Of a stretch of DNA of 64,000 nt, positions 56,001 through 64,000 are shown piece by piece; position 1 is the first letter of the stretch, and each line of letters begins with the position of its first letter. Made by a program: the position numbers and the translations under genes. Origin of the DNA: Diplolepis rosae (lineage: Eukaryota > Arthropoda > Insecta > Hymenoptera > Diplolepididae); contig JAPYXD010000467.1 of NCBI GenBank assembly GCA_030998225.1, positions 248,001 through 312,000 of the forward strand. The letters run 5' to 3'. The notes under the pieces were generated by a model that was not told where the DNA came from, did not search any database, and saw nothing but the letters and a program-made list of their open reading frames with translations.

Positions 56001-56176
56001 GCCCCCCTCTCCCTGGCAGTCTGCATCAGGAGGTCCTGGGCATCCCTCCCCCTTCTGAGGTTGAGCTGCAGGAACTTCAATTCCTGCCTCTCAACCTCCG
56101 AAGCTCTTCCCGGAAGACCGGGCAGGAGCCGCTCCCTGACACATGGGCGACATCTTTGTCGCCCCTGTCTATGCAT
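53045..56176 (-). CDS. R1-clade ORF2: APE endonuclease, reverse transcriptase, C-terminal finger (intact)
   Basis: About 1043 residues without interruption. The endonuclease spans roughly residues 20-230: 'KFLQLNLRRGRDAQDLL', 'LIGGDFNSKSPEWGE' near 150, 'GGSIIDLTIA', 'LSEYRCIEF'. In the last block the usual S-D-H is S-E-Y, where the full-length copy has S-D-H; this could impair nicking. RT spans about 430-750, with 'GAPQGSRVGPLVWN' near 645 and 'GFADDALVVCA' near 680. A Cys/His motif 'CCYCDFPVDNAEHALFVC' lies near 965-982. The ATG at 56176 is the first in frame but comes from ORF1-derived sequence beside the deletion, so the true start is uncertain. It would act in target-primed reverse transcription. 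Confidence 0.93.
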   Translation of the reverse strand: MHRQGRQRCRPCVRERLLPGLPGRASEVERQELKFLQLNLRRGRDAQDLLMQTARERGADVLLISEQYKWSENSAWYQDASRRAGILVCNPDLGVGDFLETDAGFFWVEVAGVRVYSCYFSPGDPFDVFETQILLLEESLSEAIGRSLIGGDFNSKSPEWGEARLDRRGVLVGEMVARNDLIVLNQGGDFTFRRGAGGSIIDLTIAAPRLASRISDWSVLEVITLSEYRCIEFSLEQVCQAVEKVRGGEGRSPSWNTRRLSRERLREHLEETRLIDELGWVCPAGSFEAAVRSVRQKVVAACDYSMPRRERRQAKGSMYWWNDQLAALRRECLAARRKFTRSKGDATLHEAWKGAKTALRRGIKKSRLQCWKDLIGEVEKDPWGLAFKIVTKRLVARRKTPGLDNPDRVKYIVRSLFPHVEPFQRQDRMSCVVRREELFTLEELKRAGGRLKANTAPGIDGVPNEILKEVIGAYPEILLEAFNSCLREGRFLADWKRQRLVLLRKGNKPLAVASSYRPICLLDTMGKLLEELILQRLRALLVGENGLSENQFGFRKGRSTVDAIQAVVNIATNARKGTGKRKGFCALISIDIRNAFNTARWDICIEAMMRKKVPDYLLRMIDDYLSDRWVIYEGDKWSLQEEMTCGAPQGSRVGPLVWNVMYDDFLRMDLPAGTSIVGFADDALVVCAADDVGILELRINESLWRAKRWLDSRGLKMAPEKTEALLVTDRRSFQYPRIVLGEHEVEWKTSIKYLGVQLDRRLSFGEHLKIAAAKAIQCGANLARLMPNIGGPREAKRRLVASVVHSKLLYAAPVWVNALQNHAIQKKLFSAQRLVALRIVSAYRTISTSAALVLASVPPIDLLAEERKETFQLRKELTCADLQEIARAKEAIRKDGRRRLVEKWQRRWHGEQTGRWTYRLIPELATWLNRKHGEVGFYLAQAFSGHGCFNAYLRRFKKRDEETCCYCDFPVDNAEHALFVCAKWGVAREVLGQAVGSELTPDTMVPPMLESERFWTLIESFVTLVMKTRELDGRRERNNGEGQ

Positions 56177-56177
56177 G

Positions 56178-56504
56178 TCAAGCACCTTGGTGGCGCCTTA
56201 CAACACCCATTTTTTTCGAGGCGGGGTGGGTCTCCAGCCTCTTCTGGAGTTCCACCCCGCTTTCAAGAAGGCACCTGTGGGTGTTGAGCATACCGCCCAA
56301 CGCCTCAGCTGCCTCGTTAACAGAGTCTTTGACGAAGCCAGGGTTGTTCCTGAGCATACCCTTTTGTATTACGCTCAGGGCCCTGGCTAGTTTTTCCATT
56401 TTCTCGTTTTGCTCCTTCAGGAGCTGAAGGACGTCTCTCCATCCCTCAGCTCCTGATGAAGCACCCAAGTCCATTTTCCCCACAGTTTTTTTTTTAATAT
56501 CCAT
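56178..56504 (-). pseudogene. R1-clade ORF1, N-terminal part fused to its own 3' end by deletion
   Basis: A 108-residue frame. 'GWRDVLQLLKEQNEKMEKLA' through 'HPASKKMG' matches the ORF1 N-terminus of the full-length copy. After 'KKMG' the sequence jumps to the region encoding the third Cys/His cluster, out of frame, and stops at once. About 860 bp of ORF1, including both main zinc knuckles, are gone. It cannot provide ORF1 function. Confidence 0.88.
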
Positions 56505-56859
56505 AAATCATTCATTTTACCAGCGCATCGTGCGTAGAGGAGCGGGTCGGAATAGTTGGGAGCACAAGCACTCGCAGACTCACTCTCGGCGCCGCTACCT
56601 GGAGCATACATCCTTCTCCATGCATAGGGATAGACGCGTTTATAGCGTCCCCCATTCTCAACCTGGGATAGACCCGTTTATAGGGCACCCTTCACGCAAT
56701 GGGAAGATGCCCGTCTATAGAGCCCCCTGCATTTGTTCACCGATTCATCGGGACACTACAACCTCCATGACCCGAGGGCCGTCTGCTAAGCCTCCCCACC
56801 CGTCCTTTTTTGGCATAGCCAAGAGAAGGACTTCGTCAAGGTACCAGTCCGAGGGGAGG
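56505..56859 (-). promoter_or_regulatory. 5' UTR of R1-clade copy 3
   Basis: About 355 bp. Three imperfect units around CTATAAACGGGTCTATCCC/CTATAGACGGGCATC lie at about 56630-56720, spaced about 45-50 bp. Unlike the long 5' UTR at 31582-32743. Confidence 0.6.
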
Positions 56860-56872
56860 ACATTGTTTTTGT
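56860..56872. repeat. Target-site duplication of R1-clade copy 3, right
   Basis: ACATTGTTTTTGT, identical to 52654-52666. Confidence 0.88.
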
Positions 56873-57490
56873 ATATAAAATAACATAATAATAATAGTGA
56901 TTTGAATAGTTATTAAAAAGAACGTATTTTATAATTAATTGCTGATCGTTGATTAACATCAAATAGGAATATTAACAATAATGATAATTATTATAAATAT
57001 TTGAAGTAACATTATTGTTATATAATATTTGTTGCAACTTTCAATAACAATATGAAATAATTATAATAATAGTGATTGATAATTATTGCAAATACAAAAA
57101 TTGAAGTAACATTGTTGTTATTTGATATTTGTTGCATTTTGACAATCATTCTTGACAACAATATAAAATATTAATAATAATAGTGATTAATAATTTTAAA
57201 TACAAAGGTTGAAGTAATATTGTTGTTATATAAAATTTATTGCATTTCGTTAATTGTTATTCTTAGCAATAGTAATAATAATAGTTAATAATAATAAAAG
57301 GTAATATTTGTTGTAATTAATATTTTATCAATAAAATCAATTGTTTATTGATAATTTAGTTAAGAGTAATAGTGAAATTATTCATAAAAACAATTAGATG
57401 TATCTAGCAACAATATTTATAACAAAAATAAAACGTGTTATATACTATAATAGCATAATAGTATTATATAATTATAATATATAATATAAG
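56873..57490. repeat. AT-rich tandem repeat region
   Basis: Units starting GAAGTAACATTATTGTTAT or close variants at about 57004, 57102 and 57210, each with TATTTGTTGCA and AATAATAATAGTGATT. Period about 98-108 bp. No gene. Confidence 0.75.
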
Positions 57491-57749
57491 TGTCATGGAT
57501 ACGTGACAATAGTATTGAGCGTGTTCTTTGTTACCAGGCCAGATAATGACCTGCTTCCCCCCAGGTTTAGCTGCCCATATATGTAGAGGTTGTTGACCTC
57601 CCCCTCCTACATTCAGCTGCCTATATATGTAGAGGTTCAGGCAGGCCTCAACAGTTCCTTAAGGTCTTCTCTTTGAATAAAGTACACAAAGTGACGCCAG
57701 TTTACCGTCACTACTATCAAATTAAAACAGACTTATTTTACTCATAACA
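57491..57749 (+). mobile_element. Possible short LTR (259 bp, TG...CA)
   Basis: Begins TGTCATGGATACGTGACA and ends ACTCATAACA. It contains AATAAA near 57677 and a doubled 'TATATATGTAGAGGTT' motif. No matching target duplication and no partner LTR seen. Confidence 0.35.
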
Positions 57750-57888
57750 TCTTTTTAATGAAAAATTATATGTTGAATCATAGGATAAAAAATATTCTGC
57801 AATTTTTTTTTCCGAACTTTCACAATTACTTTAATTTTCTACCTATTCAGATCAAGAGACTATATTAAATTTAAATTAATAATTAATA
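57750..57888. other. AT-rich spacer
   Basis: No feature seen. Confidence 0.4.
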
Positions 57889-58470
57889 TGTGGTATAATG
57901 GGTGACCTCCGCTGAAACGTCAAAAAAATAAAACTTATCAAAGCGGACCTGAGGACTCGGGATTACCCTCGGCGTCACCAGCGTTACTTAGGCGGCTTCT
58001 AATGTGAGCATCTGGTGTCTCCCGACGCCACATTTATAAATTGATGACCCTGAAAATATAAAAACTTAGCATGCAAAAGACAAAAAGAGCGAAGCCAAGC
58101 AGGGGTTCCGGCTAGGGTGTTTGTGGATCCGGGAGTTCGGATCAGGTACGGTTTTGAAGTTAAGGAAGGGATCTTAACCTAAACGTAGGAGCTCTTGCAT
58201 AAGCGGAATAAAATAAAGTAAGCAGCGTGTCAATCGACTTAAGCTACAATTTATTCGTTTATGGGCAAGGCCCTGGCTCGACACAAATTCAAAAGATCTA
58301 TAAAAAGATTAAAATATCGTGGCCAACAGTGGCCACTTACCGGTGATCTGGCCGCTATCTCACGCCTTACTTCCTCGAAATCAAAATCTCCGGTGGCGTC
58401 CATTAAAAGGTACAGTTATAATAATTCGTTCCCTGACTGTTTACTATTTTTCTGATTTCAACGAATAACA
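57889..58470 (+). mobile_element. LTR of a gypsy/errantivirus-like element (582 bp)
   Basis: Starts TGTGGTATAATGGG and ends CGAATAACA. A potential primer binding site, TGGCGATCCAGTCGGGAT, starts at 58474, and gag follows at 58681. Contains AATAAAATAAAG near 58207. The 3' LTR is not in the window. Confidence 0.55.
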
Positions 58471-58680
58471 TTTTGGCGATCCAGTCGGGATACCGCAAAC
58501 TTCTTGAATTATAATTCCACGGAATTCTCAAGAAATAATTCACATAGAAGTGGGACAAAACCTGGGATAAAGTTAAAAAACAAGGATATATAAATATCTA
58601 CGGATATTGAAGACAGAGCTTCTCTTAGAACGATAAAATTGAATTCCACTGTAATGAAATAATAAAAACTTAAAATTGTA

Positions 58681-59475
58681 TTGCGACATACACTCGATAA
58701 CACAAACAAAGTACAAGGTACACGTACTCATATCACACTGGCATTCCACCAATATAGAGATAGGAGAGACGCTAGATACGAGACAGACGAAACGACGAAT
58801 GACTCATCTTTTTCTCCCGAACAACCAACGTACATAGGAGCAATGATCTCGCCCAGGGCACAATCTCCGATAAGAACCCAATCTCCCAGTCACTTGACTA
58901 CGGATGAACTATTAACAACAATACTATCTCAAAAGGAAACATTGACCAATGCATTCAATTCTCTAAAAAAGGAAAATGATAACCGTATAAAGGAAATATC
59001 ACAGTTAGCCAGGAAAATAGGATGCTCAGCAGAAGTAGAGATAGATAAAGAAGCGCCACAATTAGAAATGACAGAAGATACCTCCGACGGAGAGCAAGAA
59101 GACGGAAGAGTTAACCCAAAAGAAAATATAAACCGATCAAAATTTTGTTCACAACCAACTTACGAAGGCGAAGACCACATCAATGCTACTATAGCTCTCG
59201 AAACTATAAGAACTTTGAATGAATAAGACGACATAGGAGAAGGAGATTTTGTGAAGTCAGTAAAGAGAGCTAGAATGAAAACATCACTACCAAATTTGTT
59301 ACTAGATTTGATTATAGCAAAGAAAATTCAGGGATTAGCAGAAAAGGCAATCAGAAATCAGTAGATCAACTCTTATGACGACCTCTACGAAGCATTAACA
59401 CAGAACCTTGGACAAACTAGCTACATATTAGCCCTTAAGTCTAAACTGGAATCATGTAAACAAGTGTAAGAGTTC
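58681..59475 (+). pseudogene. Errantivirus/gypsy-like gag remnant
   Basis: The frame 58681-59226 contains 'TTDELLTTILSQKETLTNAF' and an acidic region. It is interrupted at TAA 59224 and resumes as 'DDIGEGDFVKSVKRARMKTS' and 'LLLDLIIAKKIQGLAEKAIR', then a stop at 59362. It then reads 'SYDDLYEALTQNLGQTSY' and 'ALKSKLESCKQ' to about 59467, where a further stop and foreign sequence begin. These are the capsid-type motifs of insect errantivirus-like Gag. The LTR and PBS lie just upstream on the same strand. At least three stops; no pol follows. Confidence 0.75.
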
Positions 59476-59700
59476 GTAATTGTCCTAAGTTAATTTTTTA
59501 TTTATTTAAATGATGTTTATGGACCCAAAGGTGTCAGGAAGAACTATAGACATGGATTATGTGAAAATGTACAAAATCATAAATTTATCCTATACAATGG
59601 CGGACACGGCGCATTAACTACCTTAAGAGATATCGAAATAGTTATGATCTACAAGTATAGATGGCTCGGCTATCGCGGAACCACGTCCAAGTTTTTATTT

Positions 59701-60490
59701 AGATGGCGCAGCTGTTGCAGAGGGCAGATTCAGCTTCTACGTAATCTTCAATAGTGGTGTTGCTTTATGGCTAACACCATTCCAAGTAGTCAAAGAAGTT
59801 ATCAAAATAACTCAACTTCGCAATATGCAGATGGTGCGCGTGTCGCACAAGATATATTCGATTTTTACACAACCTTCAATAGTGGCGCTGTTTTATGGCC
59901 AACACGACTCTGCGTAATCAGAGAAATTGTTAAAATAATTCAAGTTTGCAGCATGCAGATGGCGCAACTGTCGCACAACGTATGCTCAAGTTTTACACTA
60001 TGTTTGGTAGAGATGTTGTTTTATGGCTAACCCAACTCTAAATAATCAAGGAAATTATTAAAACCATTTAAGTCTGCAACATGCAGATGGCACCAGTGTC
60101 GCGCAAAATATATTCAATTTCTACACAACTCTCAATGGCGGCGTTGCTTTATGGCTAACATGACTCTACGTAATCAAAGAGATTGTTGAAATAACTCAAG
60201 TTCGCAATATGCAGATGGCGCAAGCATCGCGCCAAGTATGTTTAAGTTCATACACAATATACAAGACGACACCGCTTTACGGCTGAACCAACCCTAGATA
60301 ATTAAAGAGATTATTAAAATAATGTAAATTCGCAATATGTAGATGGCGCAGGTGTTGCAAAAAGTATTTTTAAGTTTTACACAATATACAAGACCGATGC
60401 CACTTTATGGCTGACACAACTCTGAATAATTAAAGAAATTATTAAACCAATTTAAGTTCACAATACGTAGATGGCGCAAGTGTCGCAAAA
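59701..60490. repeat. Tandem array with an exact 128 bp period
   Basis: The landmark AGATGGC/AGATGGT recurs at 59701, 59829, 59957, 60085, 60213, 60341 and 60469: six intervals of exactly 128 bp. Units share TTTTATGGCTAAC, 'ACTC...AATCA.AGA.ATT.TTAAA' and 'GCAATATGCAGATGG' blocks but differ by many substitutions. The last unit breaks off after about 20 bp. Confidence 0.93.
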
Positions 60491-60642
60491 GACTAACTTA
60501 TATGAAAAATACAAATCTGGTCGCTCGGTGTCGAATATTATACGAAGATGTGTTTAAGAGGCATAAGAATGCTTTACAAGTATAGATGGCGCTGCTGGAA
60601 AGAAGATGTGTTAAACAACGACGATGCACTTGGTTGAAAGAC

Positions 60643-60981
60643 GCTCTCACACTGGAGCCTGGGGCAGCGTACCCAGAGTGAGAGTTACCAAAAAAGAAAA
60701 AAAACGTTAGCAAGTCATTTATTGGAGCCTGGGTGGCGTGCCCAACAAATGTACGTTACCACTTGATCTCTTTCTGGAGCCTGGGCAGCGTACCCAGAAA
60801 GGGATGCAAGCTAAAGTAAGTGCGATATATCTGAGGAGCCTGGGTGGCGTGCGCAAAGATATACTGCGTTTTACTACTTTCTGGAGCCTGGGCAGCGTAA
60901 CCAGAGAGTAGTGCAATTTAAAGAGTTTTTTTAAGATTTAATGAGTGCTCTAGAGCCTAGGCAGCGTACCTAGAGTCACTC
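60643..60981. repeat. Array of six hairpins with a shared 16-nt loop and different stems
   Basis: Loop AGCCTGGGCAGCGTAC (variants) is flanked by complementary arms. H1 60644-60655/60673-60684; H2 60716-60725/60742-60751; H3 60766-60777/60794-60805; H4 60822-60832/60857-60867; H5 60873-60884/60901-60912; H6 60943-60953/60970-60981. Stems differ between units (CTCTCACACTGG, ATCTCTTTCTGG, ACTACTTTCTGG, GAGTGCTCTAG and others), yet each pairs with its own partner, with zero to two mismatches. Confidence 0.9.
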
Positions 60982-61249
60982 AGCAAAATAATCACCACAA
61001 TTCTCCTTCCTCGATGGGCCTTTGGCTGCTTCTTCTAGAAGGTTGGAGTATCCAGACCAGGGCAGGTCGACCTCTAATGTATTGGGTGTCCCCGTAGGAT
61101 AGTTCATGTGCGGTGGTGTACGCGGCGCTAGTTGTTGGAAGCGGGCGGAGTGCGGCAAAGGGAACGGCTTCGTATGAGTTCCGACATTGTTTAATATATG
61201 TATCAACAATTCGTACGCGATCGCGCTTTATAATCAATTAAAAAGAATT

Positions 61250-63378
61250 CGAAGTACGAAATTAAGTGATCTGTGATTGTGTGTACCTCCAAAAGGGGTC
61301 GGAAGAACAATGTGTCAATTCATCGGTTTCCGAAGAAAGAAAATGCCGGACAACGATGGATAGAAGCATGCTCAAATCCCTACTTGTCGAGGTTAGGATA
61401 CCTCGAAGTACTAGAAAGACAATTTTTTATTTGTCATCGACATTTTTCCGACGTTAAATTTACCGTCGTGTAGTGATGTGTCGAGTGGAAGTGATGTGAA
61501 CATTAAACCGGCGAGTGTTTCTTCCCCATCAGACTTCGAAATTTTTATTCCCGAAGTAGAAAAACCTGCAGAAGGCACACGAGACTTTGAAGAAAGTAGC
61601 GTGCAGTTTGCCCACGTAAGTAACAATATTTTTAATTTCATACGATATTGTATATAATTTCAAACTTTTCGACTCTGATCAGAGTCCTCATTAGTGATCT
61701 TTATTTCTAAAATTTTAAGTGCAATAAATAAAATATTACATATATGAGCCCTGTTTCGAAGTAAACTTTGAAAATGTTAAAACATGTAAAAATCGTAAGA
61801 AAAATTTACATAAAATAGTACAAGAAACTTCGATGAAGTATCTAAAACTTCCTTAGGAATGACAATAAAATTCTAGCACGGAATTTTGAGATACCAAACT
61901 AAAAAAGCAGTATATACACTACTGGTCAAAATTATTTATTCACCTGCTGTGTTAGCTATTCTTAAAGTGTCTTAATCTTTATAATTATTTAAATTTTGCA
62001 TCTAGTGAGCCCAAGTTGAAGGCAAAATGATAATTTTATAAGAATCTATTGCAAAAAACGTCAAATTTCGATCTTTTTGAATAAATATTAATAACACAGA
62101 AATTAATTAAGACCTTTAAACGTTTCCGGTCTCATTTTGAAGGTTATTCTTCATAGTATTTTGTTAACTTATCAAGATATTTTTAGAATTTTTCTTTTGG
62201 ATTCTACCCTGGGGTCAAACATGGTACAAACATGTCGAAAATTTTCAAATGAAGAAAGTAATCTATAAATTTTATTAAAATATGATACACATTGGTTTTT
62301 AAAATTTTCTTGTAAGTAGCTACACATTTTTAAAATTTTATGACCTTTTTGTATCATTCTTGACGCCGGGTAAAATCCAGGAAAAAAAATCTGAAAATAT
62401 CTTGATTAGTTAGCAAAATACTATGAAAACCTACCATTTAAATGAGACAAAAAACTTTTAAAAATCTTAATTAATTTCAGAGTTGTTAATATTTTTCAGA
62501 ATGATTGAAATTTCAAGTTTTTTGAAATATTTTTTTATTTGTTATTTTTTCTGATTTTTCTAAATCATTTCAGTCGATTATGTCGATCATTAGAAGAGTG
62601 TATCACTGTACGTGACAACGGAACTCTACTATATCGACCTTATCAACCTATGATTCAGAATTAATCCAACGTTATTTAAAACTAGATGGTATTTTCCAAT
62701 ATAAATTGAAGAAATTTTTCTGTGAAAAAAAAATTTCTTCAATTTTGTTATTTAGTTTATTTTATTATTTTTTATTTTGTTTTATTTGTTATTTGCAAAA
62801 TTTTATTAACTTTTATTTTATGATAGGAAAAAAATTTCAACTTATTATCATAAAAATTAAGACACTTTAGGAATAGCTGAAACAACAAGTGAACAAATAA
62901 TTTCGACCGGCAGTGTACTTCTGTCTAAATGTTACTGAAGATATAGATGCAAGTACATATATAGTATAAAATTACAAAGGATTATTTATGTAAAAATAGC
63001 TGAGAATTGCCAATACAAATTCCACAATGTCAGAAATTCCCACCACAATTTCGCGAAACATGTGACTGGAGTTTTATTTTATAAAATTTATTTTTATTTA
63101 TTTTATAAAATACCTACGAAATAAATTTCAAATATTCATATAAATTAAATGCTTTTAATCTATATTCCAGAAAAAAGAATCAGAAGATATCCCAGAAGCA
63201 GGAAGCAGCAAGGATGTACTTGGAGAAGACTTTCACACAACACCGAAGAGAGCTATCTCGACCCCACAAAGTGTTCGATTATCTTGTAATACAAAAATCA
63301 ACGCAAAATGTGCTAAGCAACTATATTTTCTGAAAATAAAAATACAAATTACAGATATTTTTAATTTTTATTTATGAC
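61250..63378 (+). pseudogene. THAP-domain gene remnant (P-element-like or THAP-type)
   Basis: First exon about 61270-61617. A THAP signature is clear: 'NNVSIHRFPKKENAGQRWIE' and 'FFICHRHFSDVKF' (C-X2-H). The expected first Cys pair is only reached in the neighbouring frame (a 'VICDC'-type read). The frame shifts again after 'SDVKF' into 'LNLPSCSDVSSGSDVNIKPA' up to a GTAAGT donor at 61618. The second exon (about 63171-63378) follows an ATTCCAG acceptor and encodes 'ESEDIPEAGSSKDVLGEDF' and 'TTPKRAISTPQSVRLSC', then runs into AT-rich sequence and stops. There is no RNase H-like transposase domain. THAP domains bind DNA. The two frame breaks suggest a dead copy. The 3' part is duplicated at 44448-45962. 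Confidence 0.7.
61917..62915. mobile_element. Tc1-type fold-back element in the THAP gene intron
   Basis: Left end CACTACTGGTCAAAATTATT and right end the inverse of CACTGCCGGTCGAAATTATT, flanked by TA (61915-61916 and 62916-62917). Long imperfect inverted arms reach inward to about 62232 and 62348. CACTG(C)CGGTC-like ends with TA duplication are the Tc1 pattern. No transposase frame remains. Confidence 0.8.
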
Positions 63379-63660
63379 GAGAAAACCATGATTTAAGGCA
63401 AAATTGTGTAAATGTAATTAAAGAGTGAGTTGATATCAACATAACTTCTCACTCTTGAATTAAATTTTCACAATTTTGCGCTAAATCTTCAATTTCCTTT
63501 TAATTTTATTTGAATATATTCTTTGTAACACATTTAAAGAACCTACATATGCATGTATATGCACTAACACGTGCACATATAATGGTAGTTCATGCGCAGT
63601 GCTGTACGCGGCGCTAGTTGCTAACGGTCCACCACCTTTCCATTAGGTTTGCACGGACTG
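62158..63660 (+). repeat. Inverted segmental duplication, right copy
   Basis: Near-identical inverse of 44448-45962. One breakpoint (62158) lies inside the left arm of the Tc1-type fold-back; the other (63660) lies after the GCACGGACTG block. It is therefore not delimited by natural element ends. Confidence 0.92.
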
Positions 63661-64000
63661 ATCCAGACTGGGAGTCTGACCCAAGTGATTCTGGAAGATC
63701 TATTACCCCTGGTTATAGACTGACGGATTCGGGTTGGCTGTGGGCAGAGTCGTGGTGTGACCCTAGCGGAGACTGCTGGAGTTGCTGCCACAGCGTACCT
63801 GCTATGCCGTCAGGCAGGTGACGCATCTCTTGCCTTTAGTAGTGGTGCGTGACAGCTGATGTGACCGTCTCACAAGGCCCGAACGAAACTGTACAAAATT
63901 TCACGTTGCGATTTCGCCAAATAGTAAACGAAATAATCTATGCCATCCAATCACAACACACAAACCCGATTGAAAGAAGGTTAAAAAAGAAACTCAAAGA
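63661..64000. other. Window end, nothing recognised
   Basis: Moderately GC-rich sequence with a 67-codon plus-strand frame (63618-63821) that begins inside the duplicated segment and shows no domain. Confidence 0.4.

Larger units (their letters stand above)
52667..56859 (-). mobile_element. R1-clade non-LTR retrotransposon, copy 3 (4193 bp)
   Basis: Minus strand, bounded by a 13 bp duplication. From the right: a 5' UTR of about 355 bp, ORF1 with its middle deleted, an uninterrupted ORF2, a 3' UTR and an A-rich tail interrupted by Gs in the inverse (GTTTTTTTT repeats). It is shorter than the copy at 31582 because of the ORF1 deletion and a different, shorter 5' UTR. ORF2 is a possible source of trans-acting machinery. 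Confidence 0.92.

Noticed and set aside
56178..56260. Copy 3 ORF1 gap explained as a spliced, retrotransposed intron
   Set aside because: The parental breakpoints do not form a GT...AG pair; sequence beyond the candidate GT is still retained in copy 3.
60643..60981. CRISPR-like array or tRNA cluster
   Set aside because: Constant segments are loops of hairpins, spacing is irregular, and there is no cloverleaf. The genome context is eukaryotic.

Overview
This is a eukaryotic, intron-bearing, AT-rich window made almost entirely of nested and decayed transposable elements. The mix is R1-clade non-LTR elements with poly(A) tails, errantivirus/gypsy-like pol, a Penelope-like RT scrap, mariner remnants, a THAP-domain gene, and SAM-domain and C2H2 multicopy-type genes. 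It fits an insect; Hymenoptera is my guess, but nothing here proves the order. No rRNA, tRNA, CRISPR array or ordinary single-copy housekeeping gene was seen.

Layout. 1-9.6 kb: a doubly deleted R1-clade copy (-), a Penelope-like RT fragment (+), a gag-like fragment (-), a ~2 kb TG...CA LTR-like insertion ('family L1', copy 1), a gag-protease remnant (-), a mariner remnant and an LTR-like repeat ('family L2', copy A). 9.7-14.4 kb: L1 copy 2, then AT-rich sequence with a MITE. 14.4-18.3 kb: a broken gypsy-type element (+) whose RNase H region is split by an AGCGAT-rich MITE (TA duplication) and whose tail is split by L1 copy 3 (ATAC duplication). 18.3-27 kb: fold-back arms, a 1.9 kb GTTAC-rich DNA element, small MITEs and L2 copy B. 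27.1-40.8 kb: a two-gene unit on the minus strand. A SAM-domain (SAMD3-like) gene of about ten exons is followed by a C2H2-finger, transposase-like gene. L1 copy 4 splits the second gene, and a full-length 5.9 kb R1-clade element with a 15 bp target duplication separates the two. 41.5-44.4 kb: fold-backs and L2 copy C with a tRNA-Lys-type primer binding site. 44.4-49.4 kb: an inverted-duplication segment, then an errantivirus-like gag/integrase/env remnant. 49.7-51.1 kb: an unrecognised, probably spliced minus-strand locus. 52.7-56.9 kb: an R1-clade copy (-) with an uninterrupted ORF2 but a gutted ORF1. 57-64 kb: LTR and gag remnant, an exact 128 bp tandem array, six hairpins sharing one loop, and a THAP gene remnant whose intron holds a Tc1-type fold-back; its 3' part is duplicated in inverse orientation 17 kb upstream.

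How it fits together. Several insertions interrupt older open frames, and in three cases removing the insert plus one target duplication brings the frame back. This gives a relative order of events: the two-gene unit and the gypsy element are older; the L1 insertions, the AGCGAT MITE and the full-length R1-clade element came later. The strongest candidates for something undescribed are the shared-loop hairpin array (60.64-60.98 kb) and the two-gene SAM plus C2H2 unit, whose ORFs were only about 94 bp apart before the retrotransposon landed between them.
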